A stretch of DNA of 38,780 nt from Diplocloster agilis (GCF_019042275.1 NZ_JAHQCW010000053.1:1-38780), one strand, 5' to 3'. Positions 17,274 through 25,784 are shown, counted from the first letter of the stretch. Made by a program: numbers and translations. The notes: generated from the sequence alone by a model not told the origin.

Positions 17274-17951
17274 ATGAAAAAAGGAATGATATTTGATCTG
17301 GACGGAGTCCTGGTTTTTACTGACCATTTTCACTATCTGGCCTGGAAAAAACTGGCGGATCGTTTGAATATAGAGTTTAATGAGAGCATGAACAACCAAC
17401 TTCGGGGCATCAGTCGGCAGGACAGTCTGGAATTGATTTTGAAGGAACGATCGACAGACTATAGCGAAGCGGAAAAGAGAAAACTGGCGGAAGAAAAAAA
17501 CGGATACTACCGGGAATTCCTGCAGCAGATGAGCCCATTGGACGTATCCGATGAAGTGAGGAATATCCTGAGGTGGCTCAAAGGAAGGGGGTATCAGCTG
17601 GCTGTCGGTTCTTCCAGCAAAAACGCTCCGTTTATTCTACAAAGAACCCAACTGTCCGGATACTTTGACGCGGTAGCGGACGGTAATCATATTACCAGAT
17701 CCAAACCAGATCCGGAAGTATTTTTAAAAGCAGCTGAGTATCTGGGTCTTTCTCCTTTTGATTGTGCAGTGGTGGAGGATGCCCGTGCCGGGATTCAGGC
17801 GGCAAAGGCGGGAGGTATGACAGCAATTGCCATGGGTGATGCGGTGGGGGCAAATGAGGCGGATTATACGCTGGACAGCTTATCAGACCTGCCGGCGCTT
17901 ATTACAAAGATGGAGCACAGTTTCAAAACTTCTATGCAATCACCCTTTTGA
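17274..17951 (+). CDS. pgmB: Beta-phosphoglucomutase
   Basis: The product has 225 residues, a HAD-family mutase that converts beta-D-glucose-1-phosphate to glucose-6-phosphate. Motif I is FDLDGVL with nucleophile Asp8 and acid/base Asp10. The cap region has the beta-PGM signature H..AW (TDHFHYLAWKKLA) and RGISRQDSLELIL. Motif II is VGSSSKNA, motif III the Lys in SKPDPEVF, motif IV VVEDARAGI. The frame is open from GTG 17265, but I chose ATG 17274 because TAGGTG fits as its ribosome site and residue numbers then match the family. It is the last gene of the operon; no classical family 65/94 phosphorylase is present, so its substrate must come from the GH3 enzyme or from elsewhere. Confidence 0.9.
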   Translation: MKKGMIFDLDGVLVFTDHFHYLAWKKLADRLNIEFNESMNNQLRGISRQDSLELILKERSTDYSEAEKRKLAEEKNGYYREFLQQMSPLDVSDEVRNILRWLKGRGYQLAVGSSSKNAPFILQRTQLSGYFDAVADGNHITRSKPDPEVFLKAAEYLGLSPFDCAVVEDARAGIQAAKAGGMTAIAMGDAVGANEADYTLDSLSDLPALITKMEHSFKTSMQSPF

Positions 17952-18067
17952 GGTCGGACAATTCATGGTATAAGCGATGGATTCCCTGATACTGGAAATG
18001 ATACTGATGATAAAACTGAGAATAATATAAACGGCGATTCAGCTATGACAAGCGGATTAATCAAAAT

Positions 18068-18104
18068 GGACATGTCCCAAACCGGAATGGACATGTCCCC
18101 TTTT
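18068..18104 (+). terminator. Terminator of the first sugar operon
   Basis: GGACATGTCC occurs twice (18068-18077 and 18089-18098) as part of a 14-base direct repeat, AATGGACATGTCCC. Because the unit is its own reverse complement, the two copies pair into a ten-base stem with an 11-base loop, followed by CCTTTT. The T-run is short, so a regulatory direct repeat is an alternative reading. Confidence 0.5.
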
Positions 18105-18115
18105 GCCCCATCCTC

Positions 18116-18145
18116 TTGCGGGAACGATACCTCATGTGCTATACT
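18116..18145 (+). promoter_or_regulatory. Promoter of the LacI-SBP fusion regulator
   Basis: TTGCGG, an 18-base spacer and TATACT with an upstream TGC (extended -10). The predicted transcription start lies right before the 14-bp palindrome. Confidence 0.7.
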
Positions 18146-18155
18146 TTCTACAGTT

Positions 18156-18169
18156 TCTAAACGTTTAGA
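18156..18169. promoter_or_regulatory. Operator palindrome for the LacI-type regulator (site 1)
   Basis: TCTAAACGTTTAGA is a perfect 14-bp palindrome with the central CG typical of LacI-family operators. It lies just downstream of the -10 box, where binding would block the regulator's own promoter. An identical copy stands before the next operon. Confidence 0.8.
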
Positions 18170-18189
18170 TAAATGGTGGAGGTACAGGA

Positions 18190-20475
18190 ATGGCGACATT
18201 AAAGGATGTGGCGAAGAGGGCCGGAGTGTCGATAGCCACGGTAAGCTGCTGCTTGAGCGGAGCGAAGAATGTGCGGGTGGAGACGAAGCTTAAAGTCATG
18301 GAGGCCATCGAGGAGCTGGGGTATATTCCTAACTCAGCGGCCAGGAATCTGAAGCTTAAGTCGTCCAACGAGATCGGCGTGGTGCTGCCGGATATCAATG
18401 ACGCGTTCTACGCGGAGATCCTGAAAGGGATCTCGTCAGAGTGCCAACAGGAGGGCTATATCATCAATGTGGCATTCTCCTATGGATCGAAGAAAAGTGA
18501 ATCGGAAAAGATAGAGGAATTCATCAACAAGAATGTGGCCGGCCTGCTGATTCTGTCCTGTCAGCCGGAAAATACGGCGTTTTTTAAGGGGCGCATTGAA
18601 AAACTGAATATTCCCACTGTGTTTATGGACCGTAAACCGGAGGATATCAATGTGAATTTTGCCAGCTTTGATAACTACGGAACGGTCTATTTTTTTACCA
18701 GATCCTTGCTGCAGAAGGAGTACAAAGATATCGCCCTGATTACAGGCGCTCATCATTTGTCCTCACAGAAGGCCTGTCTGAGAGGATATATGGATGCCCT
18801 TGGTGAGTTCGGCTGTACTTATCACAAAGATTGGGTGAGGGTGACGAATATGTCCAAAGAGGATGCCTTCAAGGCAGCCATGCTGGTATGTCAGCAGAAG
18901 ATTCCACACGCCATCATCAGCTCCTCCGTCACCATGACCCGGGGAATCTGGGAGGCCCTTGATATCCAGGGAATCAGTCCGGGCAAGGATATCCAGGTGC
19001 TGACACTGGGGGAGGAGAGTTGGAATAAGTCGGACCAGCTGCCGGGAGTGACTCATTCATCCAGAAGCGCATTTACCATGGGAACTTCCGTGGCCGACCT
19101 GCTGATCGGTAATATCGCGAAGCCCTTCTCTTTCGAAAAAAAGAATCTTTCCTTTACGGATGATATTATATATACGAAGTTAAATATTCCGCCCAGGACC
19201 GAACGGAAGAGCTCAGTGATATCCGTCTCCGGCCGAAAGACTCTGCGGGTTCTTCACTATGAGATCCCTTCCACAAATTCCATCAAGTTGGTATCGCGAT
19301 GTTTTTCCAATCAGTACGATGTGGATATTATCTATGACAATATAGATGAAGCGGATAAGTTATTTTACCGGATCGCGAATGACGGGCCCCAGCTGGATCC
19401 GCAATACGATATTTTGATTTTTGATGTTCCGTGGAAGGATTATCTGGCCGATAATCACTGTCTGGAAGACATCACGGAGGTAGTGGAGAGTCCGGACTTC
19501 AACCGGGACCACATTTTAAAAGAAAATATGGAAAATTGCTATTATAAAAACAGGTGTGTAGCTATCCCGTTGAGCGGCGGTACCCAGGGCTTGTATTACC
19601 GACAGGACCTGTTTGAGAAGGCGTCCAATATGAAGGCCTTTAAGGATAAATATAAGATACCTCTGCGTGCTCCGCGGACATGGACGGAATTCAACGGGAT
19701 CGCCGAATTTTTTACACGTTCTTATAACCCCAATTCACCCACGGAATACGGAACCAGTGTCAGCGGGCAATATGACGGAGAGCTTGCGCCGGAACTGTTA
19801 ATCCGACTCTGGGCCGAGGGGGGGAAGATGTGGAACAGCAAGAATCGGGTATGCATGGATTCCCCTCAGAATGAGAGAGCGTTTCAGATTATTTTACAGA
19901 CGCTGAAATATGTGGAGCGGCTGCCTTTTGACACCTCCATCGATGAGATCATAGAGGATTTCTGCAGTGGTAAGACGGCGATGTTAGTCACCTGCACGGA
20001 GTATGCGGGAAAGATCCGCAGCAGTATTGATACTAACGTGATCGGAAAGGTAGGTTATACCATGCTGCCTGGCAAAGCGCCCATGACTTTGGGCTGGAAT
20101 ATGGGACTCAGCCGTTATTCGGAGAATAAAGAACTGGCATATGAGTACTTTCGGTGGCTGTGCAGGAAGGATACCAGCTATTATATGACGATACTGGGAG
20201 GTCAGTCGACTCTGGTATATCCGTATCATAGTAATGAGATCCTAGAACTGTATCCCTGGATGCGCGTGGTGCAGGACAGCTTCCGCTACACCCGTTCCCG
20301 CAGCGGCCCGGTGAAAACCGTAACCTCCAGAGTCATGTGTAGCAACAGCCCGGAGGCGGTCCTGTGCAATGTCCTTCGCAATATCCTGAACCGCGGTATG
20401 ACAGTGAAAGAGGCATTAAAGACAGGACAGACCGAAATGGAGCAGTTGTTCCGGGAATATGGTTATCCTATGTAA
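18190..20475 (+). CDS. LacI-type regulator fused to an ABC solute-binding fold
   Basis: The product has 761 residues, more than twice the usual LacI length. Residues 1-55 form the LacI helix-turn-helix (TLKDVAKRAGVSIATVS, then LGYIPNSAARNL hinge). Residues about 60-335 are the type I ligand-binding core (VVLPDINDAFYAEI; ISSSVTMTRGIWEAL; VLTLGEESW). Residues about 350-755 resemble a type II, MalE-like extracellular solute-binding protein (PLSGGTQGLYYRQDLF, PRTWTEFNGIAEFF, GKTAMLVTC, GWNMGLSRYSENKELAYEYFRWL). There is no signal peptide, so the whole chain is cytoplasmic and the second binding fold serves sensing rather than uptake. It probably represses itself and the next operon through the 14-bp palindromes. 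GGTGGAGG precedes ATG 18190. Confidence 0.88.
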   Translation: MATLKDVAKRAGVSIATVSCCLSGAKNVRVETKLKVMEAIEELGYIPNSAARNLKLKSSNEIGVVLPDINDAFYAEILKGISSECQQEGYIINVAFSYGSKKSESEKIEEFINKNVAGLLILSCQPENTAFFKGRIEKLNIPTVFMDRKPEDINVNFASFDNYGTVYFFTRSLLQKEYKDIALITGAHHLSSQKACLRGYMDALGEFGCTYHKDWVRVTNMSKEDAFKAAMLVCQQKIPHAIISSSVTMTRGIWEALDIQGISPGKDIQVLTLGEESWNKSDQLPGVTHSSRSAFTMGTSVADLLIGNIAKPFSFEKKNLSFTDDIIYTKLNIPPRTERKSSVISVSGRKTLRVLHYEIPSTNSIKLVSRCFSNQYDVDIIYDNIDEADKLFYRIANDGPQLDPQYDILIFDVPWKDYLADNHCLEDITEVVESPDFNRDHILKENMENCYYKNRCVAIPLSGGTQGLYYRQDLFEKASNMKAFKDKYKIPLRAPRTWTEFNGIAEFFTRSYNPNSPTEYGTSVSGQYDGELAPELLIRLWAEGGKMWNSKNRVCMDSPQNERAFQIILQTLKYVERLPFDTSIDEIIEDFCSGKTAMLVTCTEYAGKIRSSIDTNVIGKVGYTMLPGKAPMTLGWNMGLSRYSENKELAYEYFRWLCRKDTSYYMTILGGQSTLVYPYHSNEILELYPWMRVVQDSFRYTRSRSGPVKTVTSRVMCSNSPEAVLCNVLRNILNRGMTVKEALKTGQTEMEQLFREYGYPM

Positions 20476-20481
20476 GCAAAA

Positions 20482-20495
20482 TCTAAACGTTTAGA
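20482..20495. promoter_or_regulatory. Operator palindrome for the LacI-type regulator (site 2)
   Basis: TCTAAACGTTTAGA, identical to the site at 18156-18169. It begins six bases after the regulator's stop codon and ends about 20 bases before the -35 box of the second transport operon. That place suits looping with site 1 or activation better than simple blocking of polymerase. Confidence 0.8.
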
Positions 20496-20515
20496 ATTAT
20501 CGTATCGAAAAACTA

Positions 20516-20544
20516 TTGATCCCAAAAGACAATGTCGCTAAAAT
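20516..20544 (+). promoter_or_regulatory. Promoter of the second sugar operon
   Basis: TTGATC, a 17-base spacer and TAAAAT. The leader to the chosen GTG start is about 100 bases long. Confidence 0.65.
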
Positions 20545-20652
20545 GAGTGCAAGTTGATGTTGAACACAACGTTACATATCGCATTTCAGCAAAAAGACAG
20601 GCCTATCTTGCAAATGTGGACGGTAAGGAATTGGAATTGGAGGACAAGAAAA

Positions 20653-21681
20653 GTGAAAGAGAAGAGTGTACAGGAAACCGGCGCAAAAAAATCTGGTAAA
20701 TGGAAAGCGGTATTCGCACGCAGTGAGGTTACGGTACTTCTGGCGGTTGTTGTACTGAGCATATGCTTTGCTGCCATGTCGGACGGATTTTTCACGGCTT
20801 ATAACCTATTTAACATTTCCAGAACGGCATCGATCTATGTCTTCATCGCGCTGGCCCAGGGAATCGTATGTGTGGTCGGCGGAATGAATGTGTCACTGGG
20901 CAGCATGGGTGGTCTGATCGTAGTATTCATCGGCTATGCCATGCAGAATCTGGGAGTCGGTATATTTCCGGCGATCCTGATCGGTCTGGGCACCGGAGTG
21001 GCGGCGGGCTTCCTAAACGGTATGATCATTACAAAGCTAAAATTAAACGCATTTGTCGTAACGTTAGCCACCTCCTTTATCTTTGCGGGTTTGGTGAGCG
21101 GTATTTCCAGAGGATATTCCTATACGGAGATCGCGGATAACTTCGATTTCGTCGGCCGTTCCGGGCTGTTCGGGATTCCGATGCTGCTGATCATTGCCCT
21201 GATCACCATCGCATTTTTGATCTATATGTTCCGGTATACCACGTTGGGCCGGCGGCTGCTGGCTACAGGAGGCAATCAGGAGGCGGCCCGGATGTCAGGA
21301 ATCAATTCAGAGCGAATGATCGTGACGGCCAATATCATGTCCGGATTGTTTACCGCCATCGCCGCCTTGCTATGGGTGTCCAAGGCAGGCTCCGCACAGC
21401 CCTCCACCGGAAGTGACTGGATGATTATCTCCTTTGCAGTCACGGCCATCGGCGGCACGGCGCTGGCAGGAGGAGTTTTTAACGGGCTTGGAATGCTGTT
21501 TGCTGCTTTTCTGCTTGTCATGGTAAAGAACGGCCTGGTGGCCATCAATGCAAATGTATACTATGAAGAAACGTATTTGGGGCTGATTCTTTTGTTTGCC
21601 GTTTCCCTGGAAAGCATCAAAGCGATCATAAATGCCCATAACCGGAAAAACCGTCTGAAAAAACAACAATTGGAGAAATAA
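20653..21681 (+). CDS. RbsC-type sugar ABC transporter permease (second system)
   Basis: The product has 342 residues. A basic N-terminal tail of about 20 residues precedes eight to ten membrane segments of the BPD_transp_2 family, with landmarks GGMNVSLGSMGG, FRYTTLGRRLLATGGNQEAARMSGI (loop that contacts the ATPase) and AIGGTALAGG. The frame is open from 20554, but those codons (QQKDRPILQ, WNWRTRK) do not look like a permease start. GTG 20653 has GGAGG nine bases upstream, so I chose it. Unusually the permease comes first in this operon, before the binding protein. It is not closely similar to the permease at 14558, so the two systems probably take different substrates. Confidence 0.88.
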   Translation: MKEKSVQETGAKKSGKWKAVFARSEVTVLLAVVVLSICFAAMSDGFFTAYNLFNISRTASIYVFIALAQGIVCVVGGMNVSLGSMGGLIVVFIGYAMQNLGVGIFPAILIGLGTGVAAGFLNGMIITKLKLNAFVVTLATSFIFAGLVSGISRGYSYTEIADNFDFVGRSGLFGIPMLLIIALITIAFLIYMFRYTTLGRRLLATGGNQEAARMSGINSERMIVTANIMSGLFTAIAALLWVSKAGSAQPSTGSDWMIISFAVTAIGGTALAGGVFNGLGMLFAAFLLVMVKNGLVAINANVYYEETYLGLILLFAVSLESIKAIINAHNRKNRLKKQQLEK

Positions 21682-21694
21682 GGAGGAAATGAAA

Positions 21695-22807
21695 ATGAAG
21701 AAGAGTTTATTGGCTATTTGTCTGGCAACTGTAATGACCGGCGCCTGTCTGGCCGGATGTGGAAGCCCGGTGACAACAGCTCCCTCCGGTGCATCCGCGG
21801 AAGAACCTAAGACGGAAGCGGATAAGAATGTAGATACTTCCACCGCTCCCGAAGGGGAAAGTGAGCCCGCAAAAGATGGGGCTTCAGACATCAAGATGGC
21901 TTGGTATGGGTTCAGCGGTTATCCTTACCATGAAGAAGTATATAAAGGGGTGGAAGCCTTTGCAAAGGATTCCGGAATCGAAGTGTTGAAATACATGGGC
22001 AGCGATGTGGCACAGTCCGCCCAAAATGAAGAAGTAGAAGCGCTGGTAGCCCAGGGAGTTAACGCTCTGAGTATCTATCCGGCCGACGCGGCGGGGGCCA
22101 ACAGCTTATATGAAGAGATAACCGCCCATGGGGTCAATGTGGTGAACTTTGGCTGCGCTACGAATACGCCTACCACAGCTTCCTTTACGGTGGGGACCGA
22201 CGTAAAGCAGGCGGCTATGGATGCGGCGGAAGAACTGATCAAAATGATGGGGGAGAAGGGAAATATTTTGAATGTCCTGGAAGTGCTGGAGGACCCTAAC
22301 ACAGCAATTCGAAAAGCAGGTGTGGAAGAAGTTGTTGCGAAATATCCGGATGTAAAGATCGTGCAGGAAGTAGGAGGTATCAAGTCCCAGGAGGAAGCCG
22401 TACAGAAGATCGAGACCGCCCTCTCTTCCAACGCAGGAAACATAGACGGTATCGTCTGCACCGGAAATACAGCGTCCATCGGAATGGCATTAACTCTGCC
22501 GGATTATTATCAGCAGATGGGTACGGACAAACATATCTACTGTATCGGTATTGATACGGATGAGACGGTGGTCAAGGCGATCAACGACGGTACGGTGGAT
22601 GCGACGGTGGCGCAGAATCCTTATGCCCACGGCTATATTTCCTGCGCATTGTTACAGAAGCTGGGCGAGGGAAAGAATGTCAGCGATTATACATTTGTGG
22701 ACACAGGAGTCGTACTGGTCACGAAAGAGAATTCCGCTGATTTCTCCGGAGACCTGGATGCTAAGACAAAAGAGATCATGAGCAATCTGGATTCCTATTT
22801 TGACTAG
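21695..22807 (+). CDS. Sugar-binding lipoprotein (second system)
   Basis: The product has 370 residues: lipoprotein signal MKKSLLAICLATVMTGAC with lipobox LAGC (Cys near residue 21), a Ser/Thr/Glu-rich linker to about residue 65, then a type I periplasmic-binding fold (WYGFSGYPYHEEVYKGVEAF, VEALVAQGVNALSIYPAD, GIDTDETVVKAI). ATG 21689 is only two bases from GGAGG, while ATG 21695 has the ideal eight, so I chose 21695. The gene follows the permease by 13 bases and is followed by a strong hairpin. Aromatic residues in the first binding loop (WYGFSGYPYHE) fit stacking against a sugar; the exact ligand is unknown. Confidence 0.92.
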   Translation: MKKSLLAICLATVMTGACLAGCGSPVTTAPSGASAEEPKTEADKNVDTSTAPEGESEPAKDGASDIKMAWYGFSGYPYHEEVYKGVEAFAKDSGIEVLKYMGSDVAQSAQNEEVEALVAQGVNALSIYPADAAGANSLYEEITAHGVNVVNFGCATNTPTTASFTVGTDVKQAAMDAAEELIKMMGEKGNILNVLEVLEDPNTAIRKAGVEEVVAKYPDVKIVQEVGGIKSQEEAVQKIETALSSNAGNIDGIVCTGNTASIGMALTLPDYYQQMGTDKHIYCIGIDTDETVVKAINDGTVDATVAQNPYAHGYISCALLQKLGEGKNVSDYTFVDTGVVLVTKENSADFSGDLDAKTKEIMSNLDSYFD

Positions 22808-22818
22808 GTAATACTGCC

Positions 22819-22847
22819 GGCCTGCGGGAACCATATTCCCGCAGGCC
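22819..22847 (+). promoter_or_regulatory. Intercistronic hairpin after the binding-protein gene
   Basis: GGCCTGCGGGAA pairs perfectly with TTCCCGCAGGCC over 12 bases with a five-base loop. No T-run follows (CTGTATAAAAACG), so it is more likely a 3' mRNA stabiliser or partial attenuator than a full stop. This is a known way of making more binding protein than ATPase in ABC operons. Confidence 0.65.
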
Positions 22848-22873
22848 TGTATAAAAACGTTGGAGGAATCACT

Positions 22874-24376
22874 ATGCTGGAATTAAAAGGAATAGGAAAG
22901 AGCTTTCCCGGAGTGAAGGCGCTGGATGATATTACCCTGACATTTAAGCCGGGAGAGGTTCATGCGCTGATGGGAGAAAACGGAGCAGGCAAATCCACTC
23001 TGATGAAGATCATCACCGGAGTTTATAAACCGGATGAAGGACAGGTATATCTGGACGGCAGCGAGATGCATTTTAAAAATTACCGGGATGCGGTGGATCA
23101 TGAGATCAGCATGGTTAGCCAGGAAATCCAGGTCATATCTGAAGCCACGGTTGCCGAGAATATCGTGCTGGACAGGCTGGACCGGTTCGGGCGGTATGGT
23201 GTCGTGAACTGGAAAAAGGTCAATGAGACTGCCGCGCAATATCTGGGCATGGTGGGTCTTAAACTGGATCCCACGCAGAAGATCGGCGGCCTGACCGCCG
23301 CGCAAAAGCAGCTGATACAGATCGCAAAAGCACTGTCCTGCAATGCGAAATATATTCTGTTGGATGAGCCTACGTCATCGCTTACCGGTTATGAGACGAA
23401 GACATTGCTGGAGATCGTCCGTAAATTAAAAAGGGACCAGGTGGGGGTGATCTTTATCTCTCACAAGATCGAGGAGGTGTTAGAGGTCTGTGACAAGGTA
23501 TCCGTACTGCGAGATGGAAAATTCGTCGGTACGAGAGACTGCGGCAACAGCGAACGTTCCGATATTGTCAGGATGATGATCGGAAGAAAAGAAGATATGG
23601 CCCACAAAGGTTTTCTGACGGTGGGAGAGGAAAAGGTGTTAGAGGCTAAGGATATCACCGTGTACGGGCAGTTCGATCATGTGAACATGGATCTGCGAAA
23701 GGGCGAGATCCTGGGACTTAGCGGACTGGTCGGATCCGGGCGGACCGAATTCGTGCGTCTGCTCATCGGCATCGATAAGATGGATGAAGGGGAAGTATAC
23801 GTCAACGGGAAAAGGGCACAGATTCATTCCCTGCAGGATGCCTTGGATAAATACCGGATCGGCTACGTCACGGAGAACAGGAAGGAAGAAGGGCTGATCC
23901 TGGATAACACGGTGGGCTTTAACCTGACTATCGGAATCTGGAAGCGGCTGGCCAGTAAAATCCATCGGATTCAGACAAAGGAAGAACAGCGCCTGGTCGG
24001 TGATATGATACGGAAAATGGAAGTGAAAACCCCTGACGAGAAGACAAAGGTCAGTTCCCTGTCCGGGGGAAACCAGCAGAAGATCAGTATCGGCAAATGG
24101 CTGGCAGCCCAATGTGACATCCTGATTATCGATGAACCCACAGTGGGTGTGGATATCGGGGCCAAGGAATATATCCACAACCTGATCTGGGATCTGGCGG
24201 ATAAAGAGCACAAATCTATTATCCTGATCTCCTCAGATATGCCGGAGCTGATCAGCCTTTCCAGAAGAATTCTGGTGTTCAATGACCAGAAGATCGTGGG
24301 GGAAATTAACAATCTGAATGAAAGAGAACTGAGCTACGCCGAGGTGAGTGAGAAGATCGGTGAATATCTGGCGTAA
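22874..24376 (+). CDS. RbsA-type sugar ABC transporter ATPase (second system)
   Basis: The product has 500 residues and two nucleotide-binding domains. Domain 1: Walker A GENGAGKST near residue 35, Q-loop VSQEIQV, signature region GLTAAQKQLIQIAKAL (LSGGQ replaced by LTAAQ, common in this family), Walker B YILLDEPTSSLT and ISHKIEE. Domain 2: GLVGSGRTE, LSGGNQQK and LIIDEPTVGVDIG. GGAGG lies eight bases before ATG 22874. It energises the permease at 20653. The catalytic residues are intact in the first domain, in contrast to the protein at 10400-11845. Confidence 0.95.
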   Translation: MLELKGIGKSFPGVKALDDITLTFKPGEVHALMGENGAGKSTLMKIITGVYKPDEGQVYLDGSEMHFKNYRDAVDHEISMVSQEIQVISEATVAENIVLDRLDRFGRYGVVNWKKVNETAAQYLGMVGLKLDPTQKIGGLTAAQKQLIQIAKALSCNAKYILLDEPTSSLTGYETKTLLEIVRKLKRDQVGVIFISHKIEEVLEVCDKVSVLRDGKFVGTRDCGNSERSDIVRMMIGRKEDMAHKGFLTVGEEKVLEAKDITVYGQFDHVNMDLRKGEILGLSGLVGSGRTEFVRLLIGIDKMDEGEVYVNGKRAQIHSLQDALDKYRIGYVTENRKEEGLILDNTVGFNLTIGIWKRLASKIHRIQTKEEQRLVGDMIRKMEVKTPDEKTKVSSLSGGNQQKISIGKWLAAQCDILIIDEPTVGVDIGAKEYIHNLIWDLADKEHKSIILISSDMPELISLSRRILVFNDQKIVGEINNLNERELSYAEVSEKIGEYLA

Positions 24377-24404
24377 CAGCTCATAAAACAGAGGAATAGA
24401 TTCT

Positions 24405-25658
24405 ATGGCTAGTAGTAGACTTTTGGAAGAGATAGAAGAGATGCCCGTCGTGGATACTCATGAGCATTTCGACCGGTATTCAGATACCTTCGGTTACAAT
24501 ATGCCCCGCTTTTTTTATTACAGCTGCTATGTCAATATGTACTCCGGATATATGCCCGGGGAATGGATCGGAATGCTGGAAGATCCTGAGGAAGACGAGT
24601 TCAGCCAGTTCCGGGCTTTGCTTGCGATCCGAGAGCAGCTTAAGTTCAGCCAGTGCAGATACCTGATGGACGAAGTGGCAAAGAGGGCCGGGCTTTTGCT
24701 TAAGGAGGAGAACTTCGGGGCATTCCGGGAATGGTATGCGAACCGGAATGCAGACGAGATCGCTGCGCAGAATCCGGAGATTCAGGCATACATCTGTAAT
24801 TCTATCGGGCATCCCATGTTCGGGGGACTGGAAGGATTAAAGAAATATATGGGACCGGGAATGGAACCGGATCCGAAGATACACCGGGTATTAAATATCA
24901 CAGATTTTCACAGTGTGGCCGACAAAGAGCAGCTTCAGATGATCGGAAGATTGGCGGATATGGAAATTGGATCACTCAAGGATTGGGAACGGGCGGTGGA
25001 ATACGTGATCCGGACCTTTGTGGAATTGGGGATTGTGGGGTTCAAAGAGCTGTATCTGTACTTTCGGCCCCTTCACCTGGGAGCGCCGGATCAGACGAAA
25101 GCTGTAAGAGAGATGAACAGCCTATTAAAAGGAGAGACTTCCGGTACCGGTCTGATGGACTATATGATGTTCAAGGTATATGAGATCCTTTCCCAATACC
25201 GGCTGCCGGTAGCGGTACATACCGGCTGTACCCTGGTCACCGGAGAGAGCGCGCTTTATTTCCCGGAATTCATAAAGATTATAGAAAGCGTACCGGAGGT
25301 AAACTTCGATCTGCTGCACCTGAACTATCCGGTTCTGGAAAGCTATATGGCGATTTTGAAAAGCTGCCCCAACGCATATGGAAACTGTACCTGGATCACG
25401 TCCAGCGACCGGGAATACACAAAACAGTATATGGCAAAAGTTCTGGATGCGGTACCGGTGGACCACACATCGTTTTTCGGAGGCGACCGCCACTGCGCCG
25501 GCGAACCGGTGGGAGCGGTACTGCAGCAGACACGCCAGCTATTGGCGGAAGGATTGGAGGAAATGATCCGGAAGCACTATCTGAACGAGGCGAACGCCCT
25601 GGAGATCGCCCGGCTGTGGCTATACGAGAACCCCAGACAGCTATACGGCCTGCGGTAA
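24405..25658 (+). CDS. Amidohydrolase-family metal-dependent hydrolase
   Basis: The product has 417 residues and resembles the Amidohydrolase_2 group of TIM-barrel metal enzymes. It has the metal-binding DTHEHF near residue 17, VAVHTGC (strand five/six His), FDLLHLNYP (next His) and FFGGDRH with the late Asp. There is no signal peptide. Uronate isomerases and several lactonases and decarboxylases have this fold, so a sugar acid, lactone or similar compound is a reasonable guess for the imported substrate, but the reaction cannot be named. It ends the second operon, 28 bases after the ATPase, with AGAGGAAT as ribosome site. No sugar kinase or glycosidase is present in this operon. Confidence 0.78.
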   Translation: MASSRLLEEIEEMPVVDTHEHFDRYSDTFGYNMPRFFYYSCYVNMYSGYMPGEWIGMLEDPEEDEFSQFRALLAIREQLKFSQCRYLMDEVAKRAGLLLKEENFGAFREWYANRNADEIAAQNPEIQAYICNSIGHPMFGGLEGLKKYMGPGMEPDPKIHRVLNITDFHSVADKEQLQMIGRLADMEIGSLKDWERAVEYVIRTFVELGIVGFKELYLYFRPLHLGAPDQTKAVREMNSLLKGETSGTGLMDYMMFKVYEILSQYRLPVAVHTGCTLVTGESALYFPEFIKIIESVPEVNFDLLHLNYPVLESYMAILKSCPNAYGNCTWITSSDREYTKQYMAKVLDAVPVDHTSFFGGDRHCAGEPVGAVLQQTRQLLAEGLEEMIRKHYLNEANALEIARLWLYENPRQLYGLR

Positions 25659-25659
25659 A

Positions 25660-25705
25660 AACGGAACTGACGGAAAGGGGACTGGCACTTTCCGTCAGTT
25701 CCGTT
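25660..25705. terminator. Bidirectional terminator between convergent genes
   Basis: AACGGAACTGACGGAAAG pairs perfectly (18 bases) with CTTTCCGTCAGTTCCGTT around a ten-base loop. On the minus strand the stem is followed by a T-run (GTTTTTACC), so it ends the DUF4317 transcript best; it also lies directly after the amidohydrolase stop. Confidence 0.8.
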
Positions 25706-25784
25706 GAACCGTAAGATACGAAAGGCGGAAAGGGCCTGTCCCCGAAAGCGGGCCGTAAAACAGCAAAGAAGAACGTCAACAGAC

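Noticed and set aside
18065-18099. Tandem AATGGACATGTCCC as a start of a CRISPR array
   Set aside because: There are only two copies, each self-palindromic, next to an operon end; a terminator hairpin explains them better.
20554-20652. Longer N-terminus for the second permease (TTG 20554)
   Set aside because: The extra residues do not resemble the family, there is no ribosome site, and the predicted transcription start is close to 20551. GTG 20653 has GGAGG.
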